Below are positions 21,043-31,957 of a stretch of 64,000 nucleotides of DNA, one piece after another. A model generated the notes under the pieces. It had not been told where the DNA came from and did not search any database. It was given only the letters and a program-made list of their open reading frames with translations. The position numbers and the translations under genes were made by a program. Source of the DNA: Pseudogymnoascus destructans (taxonomy: Eukaryota > Ascomycota > Leotiomycetes > Thelebolales > Thelebolaceae); contig NW_020167524.1 of the NCBI RefSeq assembly GCF_001641265.1, positions 372,001 through 436,000 on the forward strand. Reading direction: 5' to 3'. Every line of letters begins with the position of its first letter. The first letter of the stretch is position 1.

Positions 21043-23032
21043 ATGCGGACATCCCTCCTCACCTCGATCGATGCCACATCGCACATCCACCTCATAGTCG
21101 GCACCAATGCGCTCGCCGCCGCCCGGTGCGCGAAATCCCTCGAAGTCGGCGCCACGCCCATCGTCATCTTCCACCCGGATGAGTGGGAGCATGAGGTTCA
21201 CCCCGCGCTCCAGCAGCATATCGACGACAAGGAGGTGAAGTGGCTATCCAAGCCCTACCACGACGACGATATCTCTACCCTCGGAAGGCCCGAATTAGAC
21301 GGCTACGTCGACGCCGTCTTCGTCACCCTCAGCCCACGAGATCCTCTGAGTGCGTCCCCTCCCCCCCCACCACACCCCCCTCCCAAAATCCCAATACTAA
21401 CCCCCCCCCCCAAAAGGCCTCCACATCTCCACCCACTGCAAACGCCACCGCGTCCCCATCAACATCGTCGACGCCCCCTCCCTCTGCACCTTCTCCATCC
21501 TCTCCACGCACACCGACGGCCCCCTCCAAATCGGGATAACCACCAACGGCAAAGGCTGCAAGCTCTCCTCCCGCATCCGTCGCGAAATTGCCTCCTCCCT
21601 CCCCCCCAACCTCGGCGCCGCCTGCGAGCGTCTGGGGCGCATAAGGCAGCGCATCCAAGCCGAAGACCACGCTGCGCACGCTGCGAAGTTCGCGGTGGAT
21701 GAGGAGGATAGCGGGGAGCAGAGCGCGAGTTTTAATAAGCTGGTGAAGGAGGCGGATCGTGAGGCGGCCAAGGGGAGGAGGATGAGGTGGTTGAGTCAGA
21801 TTTGCGAGTACTGGCCCCTAAGCCGACTGGCGGACGTCACGGATGCGGATATCGAAGCTGTGATGACGGCGTATACATCCGCGCCCTCCGCCTCGCCTTC
21901 CCTCGCTAGCACAGGAACTATCACTACCGCCACCTCCCCGCCGTCTCTCCCCGCTCCTCCTCCAGCAACTAAAAAGGGCCTCATCATACTCGCTGGCTCG
22001 GGGCCGGGACATCCGGATCTACTTACCCGGGCTACGCATCGCGCTATTCATTCCGCGACGTTGATCTTAGCAGATAAACTCGTTCCCGCCCCCATCCTCG
22101 CCCTGATCCCGCGCCGCACACCCTTACACATCGCGCGCAAATTCCCCGGTAACGCGGAGCGCGCGCAGGAGGAGTTGATGGCACTCGCTTTAGCCGGGTT
22201 GCGGCGGGGCGAAACGGTGTTGCGCTTGAAACAGGGGGATCCCTACCTCTACGGCCGGGGCGGGGAGGAGGTTGAATTCTTTAGGAAGGAGGGGTGGGGG
22301 GATAAGATTGTCGTACTCCCCGGAATCACGAGTGCCTTCTCCGCGCCCCTCTTTGCGGGTGTGCCAGCGACGCAGAGGGGGGTAGCGGACCAAGTGCTCG
22401 TCTGCACCGGGACAGGGAGGAAAGGGGTCCCGACCAAGCCACCGACGTATGTTGAGAGCCAGACGGTTGTTTTCTTGATGGCGTTGCATCGCATCGGCGG
22501 GTTAGTAGAGGATTTAACCACCTTTGCGCCGGAAGAAGCTGCTGTTGCTTCCACCTCCTCTTCCACTGACGCTGCTACCGCCGCTGCCGGCGCCGTCGCC
22601 GCCGCTGTTGCTGCTGGTGCCGCGAAGGTAGACGGTACACTCACACCCACCCGCGCCCTCTGGCCCCTATCAACACCCTGCGCCGTCATCGAACGCGCAT
22701 CCTGCCCTGACCAGCGCGTTATCCGGACCACCCTCTCTTCCGTCGTTGCGGCAATCGAATCAGAAGGTTCGCGTCCACCTGGTCTGTTAGTGTTAGGGAA
22801 AGCTTGTGAAGCGCTCTGGACGCCTGTGGATGGGAAGAAGTGGGTTGTTGAGGAGGGGTTTAGGGGGTTGGAGTTCGCTGGTGGGGAGGGGGGGTTGGGG
22901 AGGTGCTTGAGGGGTGGGGAGGGGAGAGGGGGGGGAAGGTGGGGGTGGGGAAGGGGTTTGGGAGGGAGTTGGAGGTGGGGTTGGAGTTGGGGATATAGGT
23001 GGAGGGTGGTGGGGTGTAGATTTTGGGAATGA
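21043..23032 (+). CDS. MET1: Siroheme synthase fusion: precorrin-2 dehydrogenase/ferrochelatase-like + uroporphyrinogen-III C-methyltransferase
   Basis: Makes siroheme, the cofactor of sulfite and nitrite reductases. Two exons: 21043-21349 and 21417-23032, 640 residues. The intron (21350-21416) has a GTGCGT donor, a CTAAC branch site and an AAAAG acceptor; the join gives DPLSLHISTHC. Residues ~8-250 are a Met8-like NAD-binding domain (HLIVGTNALAAARCAKSLEVGA) ending in RRMRWLSQICEYWPL. Residues ~300 onward are an SUMT tetrapyrrole methylase with the GSGPGHPDLLT, KQGDPYLYGRGGEE and PGITSAFSAP motifs. A Ser/Ala-rich insert sits in the methylase domain at about 22550-22630. The last ~50 residues are Gly/Trp/Arg-rich and look non-conserved. 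Upstream in-frame ATGs exist from 20746, but homology starts at MRTSLLTSID. Convergent with SPC19. Confidence 0.92.
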
Positions 23033-23201
23033 GAGAGGAGCGGATGGGATTGGATAGATGTGCATAGACATGGTGTTTGATGATTATGGAATAGATGGAT
23101 CTCCATTGGGTATATAGACCAGACCAGGCCAGGGCAGCCGAATAAAACGCCCTAACAAACACCCCTCCCTTCTTTCACCGTCCCTAATCAACCCCCACCC
23201 T

Positions 23202-23872
23202 TTACTGAAAATCCTGCCCCGCATAACTAACACTCATCCTCAACTGCCTCTGCCGCTGCCGACTCTGCAACTGCAGCCTCTCCACCGCATACCCGAGCCG
23301 TTCCTTCTTCAGCCTCAACATCCGTAATTTCGCCTCCCCCCCCCCTCCCCTCCCGCCCCCACCCCCGGCGTCGTCCTACCATTCGCAGCACCAGCACCAG
23401 CACCGCTCGCGGCCCCACGCAGACCTAGCCGCCCTGCTTGTAGTTCCGCTTTTGCGCGTAGGGCCTGTTCGCGGCGCTCGAGACGGTCGAGATGCGATTC
23501 TGCGCGTGTGAGGAGCGTTGTTATGGCGGGGGCGAGCTCGGTGGCTAGGCTGTGTTGGGCGAGTGCTAGGGAGGGGGAGGGGGTGAGTTCGAAGTGCTGT
23601 GTTGTGTTAGCCTCTGCCGCCTGCTAGCTGCTAGCTAGGTGGATGGGGAGATGGGGAGGGGGGAGGAGGAGGGGAAAGGGGGAATATTTGTAGGGGGAGG
23701 AAGGAGGGGAAGGGGGGAACAATACACGAGTAGAGCCCAGCACAGTCGATAGGCGCGGGAAATCGCTAATCCCCTGGTCGAGGATTGAGATTGACGAATC
23801 GAGGAGTTGGAGGGAGGATTTGAGGGATTGGACGGAGGCGGAGAGGGAGGATGCTGAGCTGGTTGTTGACAT
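23202..23872 (-). CDS. SPC19: DASH/Dam1 complex subunit Spc19, with apparent frameshift
   Basis: The DASH complex forms rings on kinetochore microtubules and is essential for bipolar attachment in yeasts. Exon 1 (23872-23726) gives SLKSSLQLLDSSISILDQG and DFPRLSTVLGSTR, the Spc19 signature. Exon 2 starts at 23596 (intron 23725-23597, donor GTATTG, acceptor ACACAG) and continues HFELTPSPSLALAQHSLA to a coiled-coil ERREQALRAKAELQAGRL. This frame then runs into a TGA soon after a run of ten G (plus-strand C, 23336-23345). The expected C-terminal helix (KKERLGYAVERLQLQSRQ, ending at the TAA 23204-23202) is intact but in another frame, one G away. Either a sequence or assembly error in the homopolymer, or a real frameshift allele. 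Divergent from the next gene, with 247 bp between starts. Confidence 0.82.
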
Positions 23873-24119
23873 TGTCGCGGTTCGGTCCCTCTGTCACCGA
23901 GAGTCTTTAGCTATGGGTGTATTGGTTTCCGTGGAGAGACAAGAGAGCCTTTGCGGCTCTGGGTGCGAGTTGCTGTGTAAATACAAGGTCACGTGCACCG
24001 CAGGGTCCTGGTCGGGAGAGACGACCATGACGATTCACCTTCAACCTTTGCCACAAAACGCCAATCTTGTCGATTTCCAAAGCATTATCTACCGGGAGAA
24101 GAAGAATTCGACCACCACC

Positions 24120-24916
24120 ATGACGTCTAACCCGCTCACTTACGAGGCGTCGGCTGGGGAGACACACATGCAGGTCTCCTCCGCACTACCCGATGAGGTT
24201 ATCCAATGTCTCCGGAACGCACGATTCGTAAGATCTCCCCTCCTCCCTCCCCTCTCTCTTTCCCCTATTTTCCTTATTCAGCGTACTCTTCATAGTAGAC
24301 CCCGTCTAACACCACCCCCCCCCAGCTCCACCTCGCAACCTGCACCACGGACCTGCACCCCCACGTCTCCCTCATGAACTACACCTACCTCGCCTCGACC
24401 CCCTTCTCCCCCTCCCCAATCATAATAATGACCACCAACCCCTCCAGCCGCAAAATGCACAACCTCCTCTCCAACCCCCACGTCTCCCTCCTCGTGCACG
24501 ACTGGGTCTCCCACCGTCCCCTCCCCACCGCCTCAACCACCATATCGCCCGAGCCCGAACAACCCGCCGCTCACCGATCATCCCTCGCCACACTTCTCCA
24601 GAACTTGAACTCCTCCGCGCTGTCTTCGATAAGCGCTTCGATTAATGGGGATGCGAGAGTTGTCGAGGGTGGGACGGAGGAGGAGAAGTGGTTGAGGGAG
24701 GCGCATTTGAGGGAGGCGCATTTGAGGAATAATACGTTTGGGGAGGGGGGGGGGGAGGAGAGGAGAGAGCAGGATGGCGGGAGGGGGTGCTTTATTGAGG
24801 GGGAGGAGGTTAGGGTGGTGGTGGTGAGGATTACGGATGGGAGGGTGGCGGATTGGAAGGGGGCGGTTAGGGATTGGAGTTTGGTGCCCAGGGAGAGGTT
24901 GGCTAATGGGGTTTAG
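24120..24916 (+). CDS. Pyridoxamine 5'-phosphate oxidase-like FMN-binding protein
   Basis: Two exons: 24120-24227 and 24326-24916, 232 residues. The intron (24228-24325) has a GTAAGA donor, a CTAAC branch site and a C-rich acceptor. The join gives CLRNARFLHLATCTTDLHPH, the start of the split-barrel flavin-binding fold, followed by VSLMNYTYL, IIIMTTNPSSRKMHNL and HVSLLVHDWV, as in the fungal YLR456W/YPR172W group of PNPOx-like proteins. The C-terminal third carries a low-complexity insert with a tandem LREAH pair before the conserved end (DWKGAVRDWSLVP). Family members are of unproven substrate; they lack evidence of true pyridoxamine oxidase activity. The start ATG has a good context (ACCACCACC). 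Confidence 0.84.
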
Positions 24917-25252
24917 GGGGTGGGAAATGGGGAGGGGGATACGGAATGGGTTGGGAACAAAAGGGATTGTAATGGGATATGCAATCGTGGATCTCAGTGT
25001 GCGGGGATCTCGCGCGGTTGCAAAGGGCATATATTTATTGCTCCCTCGTAATATGTATGTCTGCTTGCTTGGAAATGGGTACATACAAACTGAACTGGCA
25101 GCTTGTTATCTACCACTATTGTGACAAAGGTGCCAATCTGCTACTCCCAGCTCGTACAATCCGTCCCCACCTCAGACGCTAGAGACCACCACCGGCCTGC
25201 GTAGCTGGCACTCAACCGTCATCTCACAATCTCTCCACCGTATACCAGCTAT
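24917..25252. other. Short intergenic region between convergent genes
   Basis: 336 bp between the ends of the PNPOx-like gene (plus) and the NIPSNAP gene (minus). G-rich at the left edge, otherwise unique. No gene seen. Confidence 0.7.
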
Positions 25253-26434
25253 CTAAGCAACCGGGCTCCACGGCATTGGGATCAAGATCCTCGACTGCAT
25301 CGTCTGGATCAGCGGAACAGTCTTGTGCACCGTGTTCCCCCACCCCTCAACACCCCAGCTCTTCTCGCGCCTCAGCTTGCGCTCCTCCAGATCCGCAAAC
25401 TGCCAAAGGTGGTGCACCGTGTTCAGGTCGCCGATCTGCACGAACCACGCACCGACGCCCTCCATCACCTCGCGGCGTGCCTTGAGGCCCTTGCGCCAGT
25501 GTGTCTCCCAGTCCAGCAGGTTGCCGGGGTGTAGTGTGTAGGAGCGCAGTTCGAAGAGGCCGCCGAGCTGGCGCGGGGGGCTTGTGGGCCAGAAGCTGAA
25601 CTCTTGCATCAGAGAGACGCGCTTGGAGGTGATGAGGGTCTTGAGCTTCTTGTCGAAGGCGGGGAAGTCGGGGTGGTTGGCGATCGAGTGGAGGGAGGAG
25701 TGGTAGCCGTCGTATTTCTGGTACTCCCAGATGTGGACTGCAGGTTGTTAGAAATGCAAGATATGGTGATCGAAGAACTTACCAAAGGTATCGCTATCTC
25801 CAACTTCGGTGCGCCAGCTTCCTACCAAGTGGACCTTGTTCTCGGGCATGCTGGCCATCTTCGGGTACCAGTTCCCAACTAGCTCTACATACTCGTCGAT
25901 CTTATCCGGCTTGACCTCATGGAACACAATCGAGTGAACATATTTGCCTCTTGCTAGAACCTGGGAGAAGGATTGCTCAATCTGCTGGTCCATCTCTCTC
26001 CCCTCCTTGGTGCCATAGATCAGCGAGGACAGCTTGCCAGTCGGTTTCTCGCCCTCGGGGCCGACGGGCTCGGCAGCTATGCTTAGTTTACCTAGTCCTA
26101 ACATGTTAGAAACAGGGCCCGCAGTGCTCGCATGTGGAGCAGTGGGAGCTTCCGAAAGGAAACTAGGAGCTTGAGAAGAAGAGGGCGGGGTTGATGAGTT
26201 TACGGCGTCGAAACGGCCGGCTCCAGACTGACTTGGTTCGAACTTGGGCTTCTGCTTTGCAGCGAGATCGGCGCGGAATTCCTTCTGCTTCGCGTTGAAT
26301 GAGTCGACACCGTTGTTGGTCACGTCTGCCAGTGACGGTGTCTTGGGCCGGATGGCTGTGGTTGTAAAGGCGCGAGTGGCTGATAGGACCGCTGTCGCTG
26401 AGCGCGAGCTTCGGCTTAGTTGAGAAGCAAGCAT
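25253..26434 (-). CDS. NIPSNAP family mitochondrial protein
   Basis: Two exons: 26434-25783 and 25737-25253, 378 residues. The intron (25782-25738, 45 bp) has a GTAAGT donor and a CTGCAG acceptor. The N-terminus (MLASQLSRSSRSATAV, Arg/Ser/Ala-rich) looks like a mitochondrial presequence. The NIPSNAP ferredoxin-like repeats lie in the second half: GKYVHSIVFHEVKPDKIDEY with VHLVGSWRTEVGDSDTF, then VHIWEYQKYDGY, and the second copy FELRSYTLHPGNLLDWETHW with HHLWQFADLEERKLRRE. Human NIPSNAP1/2 are matrix proteins linked to mitophagy signalling; the fungal role is uncertain. Head-to-head with ATP18. Confidence 0.9.
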
Positions 26435-26949
26435 GGTTGCGATGATAATCGTCAGGCTATGTTAGCTGACGATACAAGACTTGGAGTCAGACTGTGCGTT
26501 GCAACAGCCGCTCTGAAGCTTAGATGAGGAAGCGCGGTGCTTTCTGTTGAGAGTGATAGTGATAGACGACGATCGACGTATGTAAACAAACGAAGTATAA
26601 GAGTACAAGTCGCAGGTTGAAAGAGTTTACTACAGAGTTGGAGATGGCTTCACAGATGCCAGATAGTTGGAGTTGTAAACGGGTGGAGCTTGATTAATGC
26701 CTGGTTTCCTTAACCCCGCGAGCTGTTGGGGTAACTTAAGTTATGTATTAGACGAGTCATTATCTCCATGCCTCCATGCCAAGAACATACCTTGAAGGCA
26801 GCCGATGACCGTGCGGGCTAGCGCTCAACATCACGTGAAATCACAACCTTTGATCAGTATCCGAGATCAGCCATTCCGAACCTCCCATCATCAAAAGCTC
26901 CCGATCAAGCACCTCACTACCCCCGCTACTCTACATACCCACCGTCAAG
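26435..26949. promoter_or_regulatory. Shared divergent promoter of NIPSNAP and ATP18
   Basis: 515 bp between the start codons of two divergently transcribed mitochondrial-protein genes. A TCACGTGA palindrome is at about 26832. No open frame with recognisable content. Co-regulation is an inference from arrangement only. Confidence 0.45.
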
Positions 26950-27350
26950 ATGGCATTTTTCGGATTGAAGAAGTTCCCGGCCCCAATTGGTAAGTCAATT
27001 GAGCCCCAGCGCGCCCCTGCGCGCGTTTGTCCGGAATGGAAAAGACTGACTTCTGTTTAATAGCTGCGCCCCTTTGGCCATTCTACACCGCCGGTAAGAG
27101 ATAGATCCCGACAGTCTCTCGCCCAGCGAAGCGAAGAGAGATACGGCATTATATAGTGATATTGACGATATACTCAGGCGCCGTTGTCCTTTACGGAATC
27201 AGCCAGGCTGCCAGCGCCATGTCCCAGTGTACGTGCACACCCATACCAAATTTTGCGACTGCTCCCTAACATCTCCTTCTAGCCGACGAGTTCAAGAACG
27301 ACCCAAGGAACCGCTTCGTCAGCAAGGTCAAGGCTGCTGAGAAGCACTAG
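26950..27350 (+). CDS. ATP18: ATP synthase subunit J (i/j), mitochondrial
   Basis: Small membrane subunit of the F1Fo ATP synthase, in the Fo sector. Only 62 residues, in four exons: 26950-26989, 27064-27093, 27178-27228 and 27283-27350. All donors are GTAAG or GTACG and all acceptors are YAG; the frames join at Gly, Gly and Ser codons. The product begins MAFFGLKKFPAPI and continues APLWPFYTAGAVVLYGISQ, the single transmembrane segment (about residues 15-37). It ends with DEFKNDPRNRF, the subunit J signature. The third exon encodes most of the membrane helix. No exon is long enough to give a notable ORF, so it was assembled by hand. Confidence 0.93.
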
Positions 27351-27750
27351 AGGACAATTGGAGGATGATGTGGGGTGGACTTGGGAAATAGACGTGCGGG
27401 CATAGAACTTTTGAGTTGGCACGAAACCTGTACATTGATATTATATGGAAAACCTTACCCAATGCCTGGGTTGTTGACTGGATTGTGTGTCGATTTATGT
27501 GATATGCTGATGATTTGTTGTATGAGGTGTAATGCTCAAATATGTTGAATCATTGAGGCCGTAAAGTAACGTAACGAAACAACATGCGGCTGTTATGTTC
27601 AATTAATATGTCACAGTATGGTATATCAATATTTTGACTGTGCAGACCATTATCTCGAATAATCTGGATATATACATCCAACCATAAACCCCAGTGATAT
27701 CAAACCAGTCCCTCAAAACTCCGAATTCTCCTGCCAGGCCCTGAAATCAT
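27351..27750. other. Intergenic between convergent ATP18 and RRP40
   Basis: 400 bp of AT-rich sequence with many TATAT and AATAT strings, probably the overlapping 3' UTR and polyadenylation region of both genes. No gene seen. Confidence 0.65.
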
Positions 27751-28528
27751 CTACAGCTCTTTAACAAGCTTCTTAACTAACTTCTTTTGTTCATCCATGC
27801 TTAACCCCTTGTCATCCGTATCCTGGATAGCCTTTCCTACTGCCAGTGTCGTCTTTGGGTTCTTGCTGTTAACCCAGACCTTTCCATTTCTGCCAACCGC
27901 AATTTCAAATGCGACTCCAGCGTCTCCCAGTTCCTCCAGCACGACAAGCTTTCCTTGTTCCGTAGGCTTGGGCATCATCAATCGCCTGGCCATGACGAGG
28001 GATACGGTGAAGAGCATGCCACCTGTTAGCAGCCCGAGGCCATCTGATTTTCCAGTTGACGAGGACACGCATTCCAGCTCCGGGTCCATGTGCTTGTTGG
28101 CCAGCGAGACACGCGCATAGATCAGGGAGCCCTGAACGAGCACCGGCCTGTTCTTCTTGGTTGCGCCCTCGAAAGAGAGCTGTGGTAGGGACGCATATGA
28201 GGTGTAGTCTGTGATGCTGGCATAATAAACGTCGACGGATGAATGGTGGACTGTGGCGATCACAAGGTCTCCAACGGTTGGAATATACTGCAATCGTTAG
28301 TTATGTGCCATTACCAGACAAGGGAGAACTTACTCGGCCGCCGTTAAACTCTACCCATATGGAATTCTTTCTGGTGTCTGTGCATAACTGCCCCGCGACA
28401 ACTGGAGTGATGGTATTCGGTGGGATGTGCCTTAGACCTGGGCCAAGCTTGATAGGTAGAGTAGGATGTGAAGGAAGTAATTCCGAATCAATATGATCGC
28501 CGGGCAATACGAAAGTCATGGCTGCCAT
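27751..28528 (-). CDS. RRP40: Exosome complex component Rrp40
   Basis: Cap subunit of the nuclear and cytoplasmic RNA exosome (3'-5' RNA processing and decay). Two exons: 28528-28334 and 28287-27751, 243 residues. The intron (28333-28288) has a GTAAGT donor, a CTAAC branch site and a TTGCAG acceptor, joining NGGR to YIPTVGD. Order as in the family: N-terminal domain (VLPGDHID, ~8-60), S1 RNA-binding domain (IPTVGDLVIATV to VLVQGSLIYARV, ~65-140) and a KH-type domain (FEIAVGRNGKVWVNSKN, ~180-240). The C-terminal helix is Lys-rich. Head-to-head with SSZ1 with about 240 bp between start codons. Confidence 0.94.
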
Positions 28529-28769
28529 ATGGAGGCCAAAAAGTTGGTGAATTTATTTATATGGCCGACTCGACTTCTGTACAAGGCCGTTTTCAACCTT
28601 CAGCCTTGTCGTTTGGGCTGCGGTAAAACCCGCGCTAAGGAAATAATTTCACGAGGATCAGACCAAGAAGACGACCACCCCCACTCCCATCCAAGGCCCA
28701 GAATTCTTACTCTCCTACAGAAAAGTGATCCCTTCTCATCTCCCACAAGAAGTCACATATTTCTACAAG

Positions 28770-30591
28770 ATGGCCGCTCAAGAAAACACCCAGGGCGCAC
28801 AGTCCGAGAGACACGCCATTGGTATCTCCTTTGGAAACTCAAACAGCTCGATCGCCTACACCACAATCGAGGATAAGGCCGAGGTTATTGCCAACGAGGA
28901 TGGAGGTATGTAGTGTTTACGCCGTAGATATTTATGGTGCTAACTTGCTGTACTAGATCGTCAAATCCCCTCCATCATCTCTTACATCGACGGAGAGGAG
29001 TATGTCGGTAACCAGGCCAAGTCGCAACTCATCCGCAACAAGGACAACACTGTCGCATATTTCAGAGATTTCGTCGGCCAAGAGTAAGTGATATGACCTA
29101 GGGATCGGAAAAGTGCATACTGACCACTTGCCCAGGTTCAAGTCGATAGACCCAACCCACTCGCACGCATCTGCTCACCCAAAAGCCCATGAGAACACCG
29201 TCGCTTTCACCATCAAGGACAAGGCAGAGGGCGAGCCCTCCACCGTGACCGTCTCCGAGATCACCAGCCGCCTCATCAAGCGTCTCGTCGACTCGGCCAC
29301 CGACTTCACCGGAAAGAAGGTTGACTCTGCTGTCATCGCCGTCCCCACCAACTTCACCGAGGCCCAGAAACAGGCTCTTACCGCTGCCGCCAAAGACGCC
29401 GGACTCGAGGTTCTCCAGCTGATCAACGAGCCCATCGCCGCCTTATTAGCATATGACGGTCGCCCAGATGCCAAGGTCTCCGACAAGATCGTCGTCGTTG
29501 CCGACTTCGGTGGAACCCGCTCAGACGTCACCGTCGTCGCCTCCAGAGGCGGCATGTACACTATCCTGGCCACGTCGCACGACTACGAGTTCGCCGGATG
29601 CCACCTCGACCAAGTGCTCATGGACCACTTCGCAAAGGAGTTCATCAAGTGGAATACCACCGACCCCCGCGCCGAGGCCCGCTCCCTCGCCAAGCTCAAG
29701 CTCGAGTCCGAGGCGGCCAAGAAGGCCCTCTCCATCGGCACCAACTCCAGCTTCAGCGTCGAGTCCCTCGCCGAGGGCATCGATTTCTCCTCCACCATCA
29801 ACCGCCTGCGCTACGAGACCATCGGCCGCAAGGTCTTTGAGGGCTTCAACCGCCTCATCACCTCCACCATCGAGAAGGCCGACCTCGACGTCCTCGACAT
29901 CGACCAGGTCATCATGTGCGGTGGCACCTCCCACACCCCCCGCATCGCCGCCAACTTCCGCAACATCTTCCCCGCCACCACCGAGATCCTCGCCCCCTCC
30001 ACCACCCCCACGGCCATCAACCCATCGGAGCTCGCCGCTCGCGGTGCTGCCCTCCAGGCCTCCCTCATCCAGGAGTACGACGCTACTGATATCGAGCAGT
30101 CCACCCACGCGGCTGTCACAACCGTCAAGCACCTCGCCCACGCCCTGGGTGTTCTCGCCATCTCCGATGATCCCGCCCGCGGCGTCTTTGTCCCTATCGT
30201 CCCTGCGGAGACTGCTGCGCCGGCTCGCCGCACCATCCACATCGCTGCGCCAAAGGCTGGTGGTGATGTCCTAATCAAGGTTGTTGAGGGTGGCTCGCAC
30301 ATCAAGGTCACTCAGCCAGAGCCAAAGGCAAAGTCGAACGGCGCCAAGGTGGCCGATGCGCACGAGGATGGATCTGAGGATGATGAGTCGTCTGAGGAGG
30401 AGGAGGAGGAGACCCGCGAGAAGGTGTGGAAGGTTGGTGGTGTGCTTGCCGAGATCGCCGTTAAGGGTGTTAAGGCTGGTGGAAGCGTTGAGGTCACGAT
30501 TAATGTTGCGGGTGATCTTGCGACCACGATCACGGCGAGGGAGGTTGGTGGTAAGGGAGGTGTTAGGGGGAACTTGGAGGCACCGCAGTAG
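28770..30591 (+). CDS. SSZ1: Ribosome-associated complex Hsp70 Ssz1
   Basis: Atypical Hsp70 that, with zuotin, forms the ribosome-associated complex and stimulates Ssb on nascent chains. Three exons: 28770-28905, 28957-29083 and 29136-30591, 572 residues. Introns 28906-28956 and 29084-29135 have GTATGT and GTAAGT donors. The ATPase domain shows phosphate loop 1 as GISFGNSNSSIAY, then QIPSIISY, INEPIAALLAY and VVADFGGTRSDVT, and the adenosine motif IMCGGTSHTPRI. The peptide-binding domain is short (from ~residue 420), with a very acidic linker (DESSEEEEEE), as in Ssz1 and unlike canonical Hsp70, which carries a full lid. An EEVD tail is absent. Very C-rich codon use, typical of highly expressed genes here; long antisense frames result from that. 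Confidence 0.94.
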
Positions 30592-31883
30592 GGAGCCAAA
30601 CGGAGAGGTGTGATATTTGTATAGAGGTGTAGATGATAGACGAATTGGAGCTTAGACGTGATGAATTTACTGTCAGGGTCGATAGTTTTGCACAGTCTGG
30701 ACTGCACAGTTAGAGAATAAAATTGGAGATTTTTACTGTTAGAACATGTATTGATTGAGACGGGGTTCACATTTGAGGAGGAGGTAGATGACCACAACAA
30801 ACGCTATAAAGTTGTGTGGCACCACGGTGACATTCGAATTCCTGGTCTAGTCCGTGACTACGGATGTTCCACAACCCTAGAAAGATGTCCTGTAGTCCGT
30901 TGAAGGGGCTAAATCCGCCCCAGAGTATGTAAAAGCCCTCGCCAAAAAGTGTGTCAACGCCCAGCCCCCCTTTTTCTCACTGCCGCTCCCTTTCTCACCG
31001 TCGCCCCTTTCTCATCGTTGCCTGTCTTGCTCCACTCCCTATTATCACCGCCCCATAGCACTTGTTTACGGATTCTTTAATTCGGCTACTTGCAACCGCG
31101 TTTTCAACAGCCCGTTGGACGCATTCATCTAGAGTTGCCGATACGCACTCGTTCATTTTTTATTTTTTATTTTTATTTTTTCATAAAAAGTGCTTGCGCA
31201 GCCGACGCAGATTCAGTATCGCTGAGACACTATATAACATATTTATTCACTAGCATGAGTACCAGTGCGAAGTTGATGGTTGTGGCTGATCTGACAAGTC
31301 GAATATGATCATCACACATGCCTAATAACAGAAACGCGGCGATGGAGGGGGGGCATGAAATGGAATCTGGCTGGGGTTGGCAATGGCAACACGAGACATG
31401 GCAAATAGCAATAACCTGTAAATTTGAAATAAATTCGCCTTAGAAATCACCTATTAAAATGTGTGATGATTTTTTATAGCTAAAATAAACTCAGTCTGAG
31501 AAATCATCTATGGAAATGTGATGACTTTACATCACTAATTGGTAAATACAAAATAAATTCACATTCGGAAAATATTTATTAAAATGTGTTCTAGAATAAA
31601 TTCAGTCTCGGAAATCACGTATTAGGTAGAATGACTTTTATAACTAAGTTAATAAATTCAAATAACTATCTATTACTAGATATATTACCGGCACCCAAAT
31701 TCTCACATTTTTGACAGAGTCCAGCATCGTTGACAAAAATAAGAGAATCCAACTGTTGAACGATATCTACATCTCCAAGGCGTGTGGCAGGCACTGGAGC
31801 ACTACTTCCATTGCTCACCCACACAAACCCCCTCCAAAACTCAAAAGTTAACGCACATAAAAGTGAGAAACTCAAAAAATAAA
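30592..31883. other. Gene-poor region with AT-rich degenerate repeats
   Basis: About 1.3 kb downstream of SSZ1. The first ~250 bp are probably its 3' UTR. 30960-31030 is a pyrimidine tract with TTTCTCACYG motifs also found at 14.6 kb. 31400-31680 is AT-rich with three to four degraded copies of a ~65 bp unit. No gene is supportable; frames below 70 codons have no domains. Confidence 0.55.
31420..31660. repeat. AT-rich degenerate tandem repeat
   Basis: Three to four imperfect copies of a ~65 bp unit containing AATAAATTCAGTCTCGGAAATCA, then AAATGTGATGA; copies start near 31430, 31486, 31550 and 31600. Divergence and AT bias suggest an old, decayed array. Confidence 0.65.
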
Positions 31884-31957
31884 CTCCCTCGGGTGGGCTC
31901 GAACCACCAACCTCTCGATTAACAGTCGAACGCGCTAGCCAATTGCGCCACGAGGGA
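31884..31957 (-). tRNA. tRNA-Asn (anticodon GTT)
   Basis: 74 nt cloverleaf without intron. Acceptor stem TCCCTCG/CGAGGGA (seven pairs) with discriminator G. The D arm has GCGC/GCGC around AATTGGCTA. Anticodon stem TTCGA/TCGAG with loop CTGTTAA (anticodon GTT). T arm GGTGG/CCACC with loop TTCGAGC. On the transcribed strand it is followed by TTTATTTTTTG, a Pol III terminator. The 3' LTR of the copia element lies ~465 bp away. Confidence 0.95.

Noticed and set aside
29453..30311. Antisense and shifted frames of 160-270 codons inside SSZ1
   Set aside because: By-products of the very C-rich third positions of SSZ1; compositionally Ser/Pro/Arg-rich with no domain.
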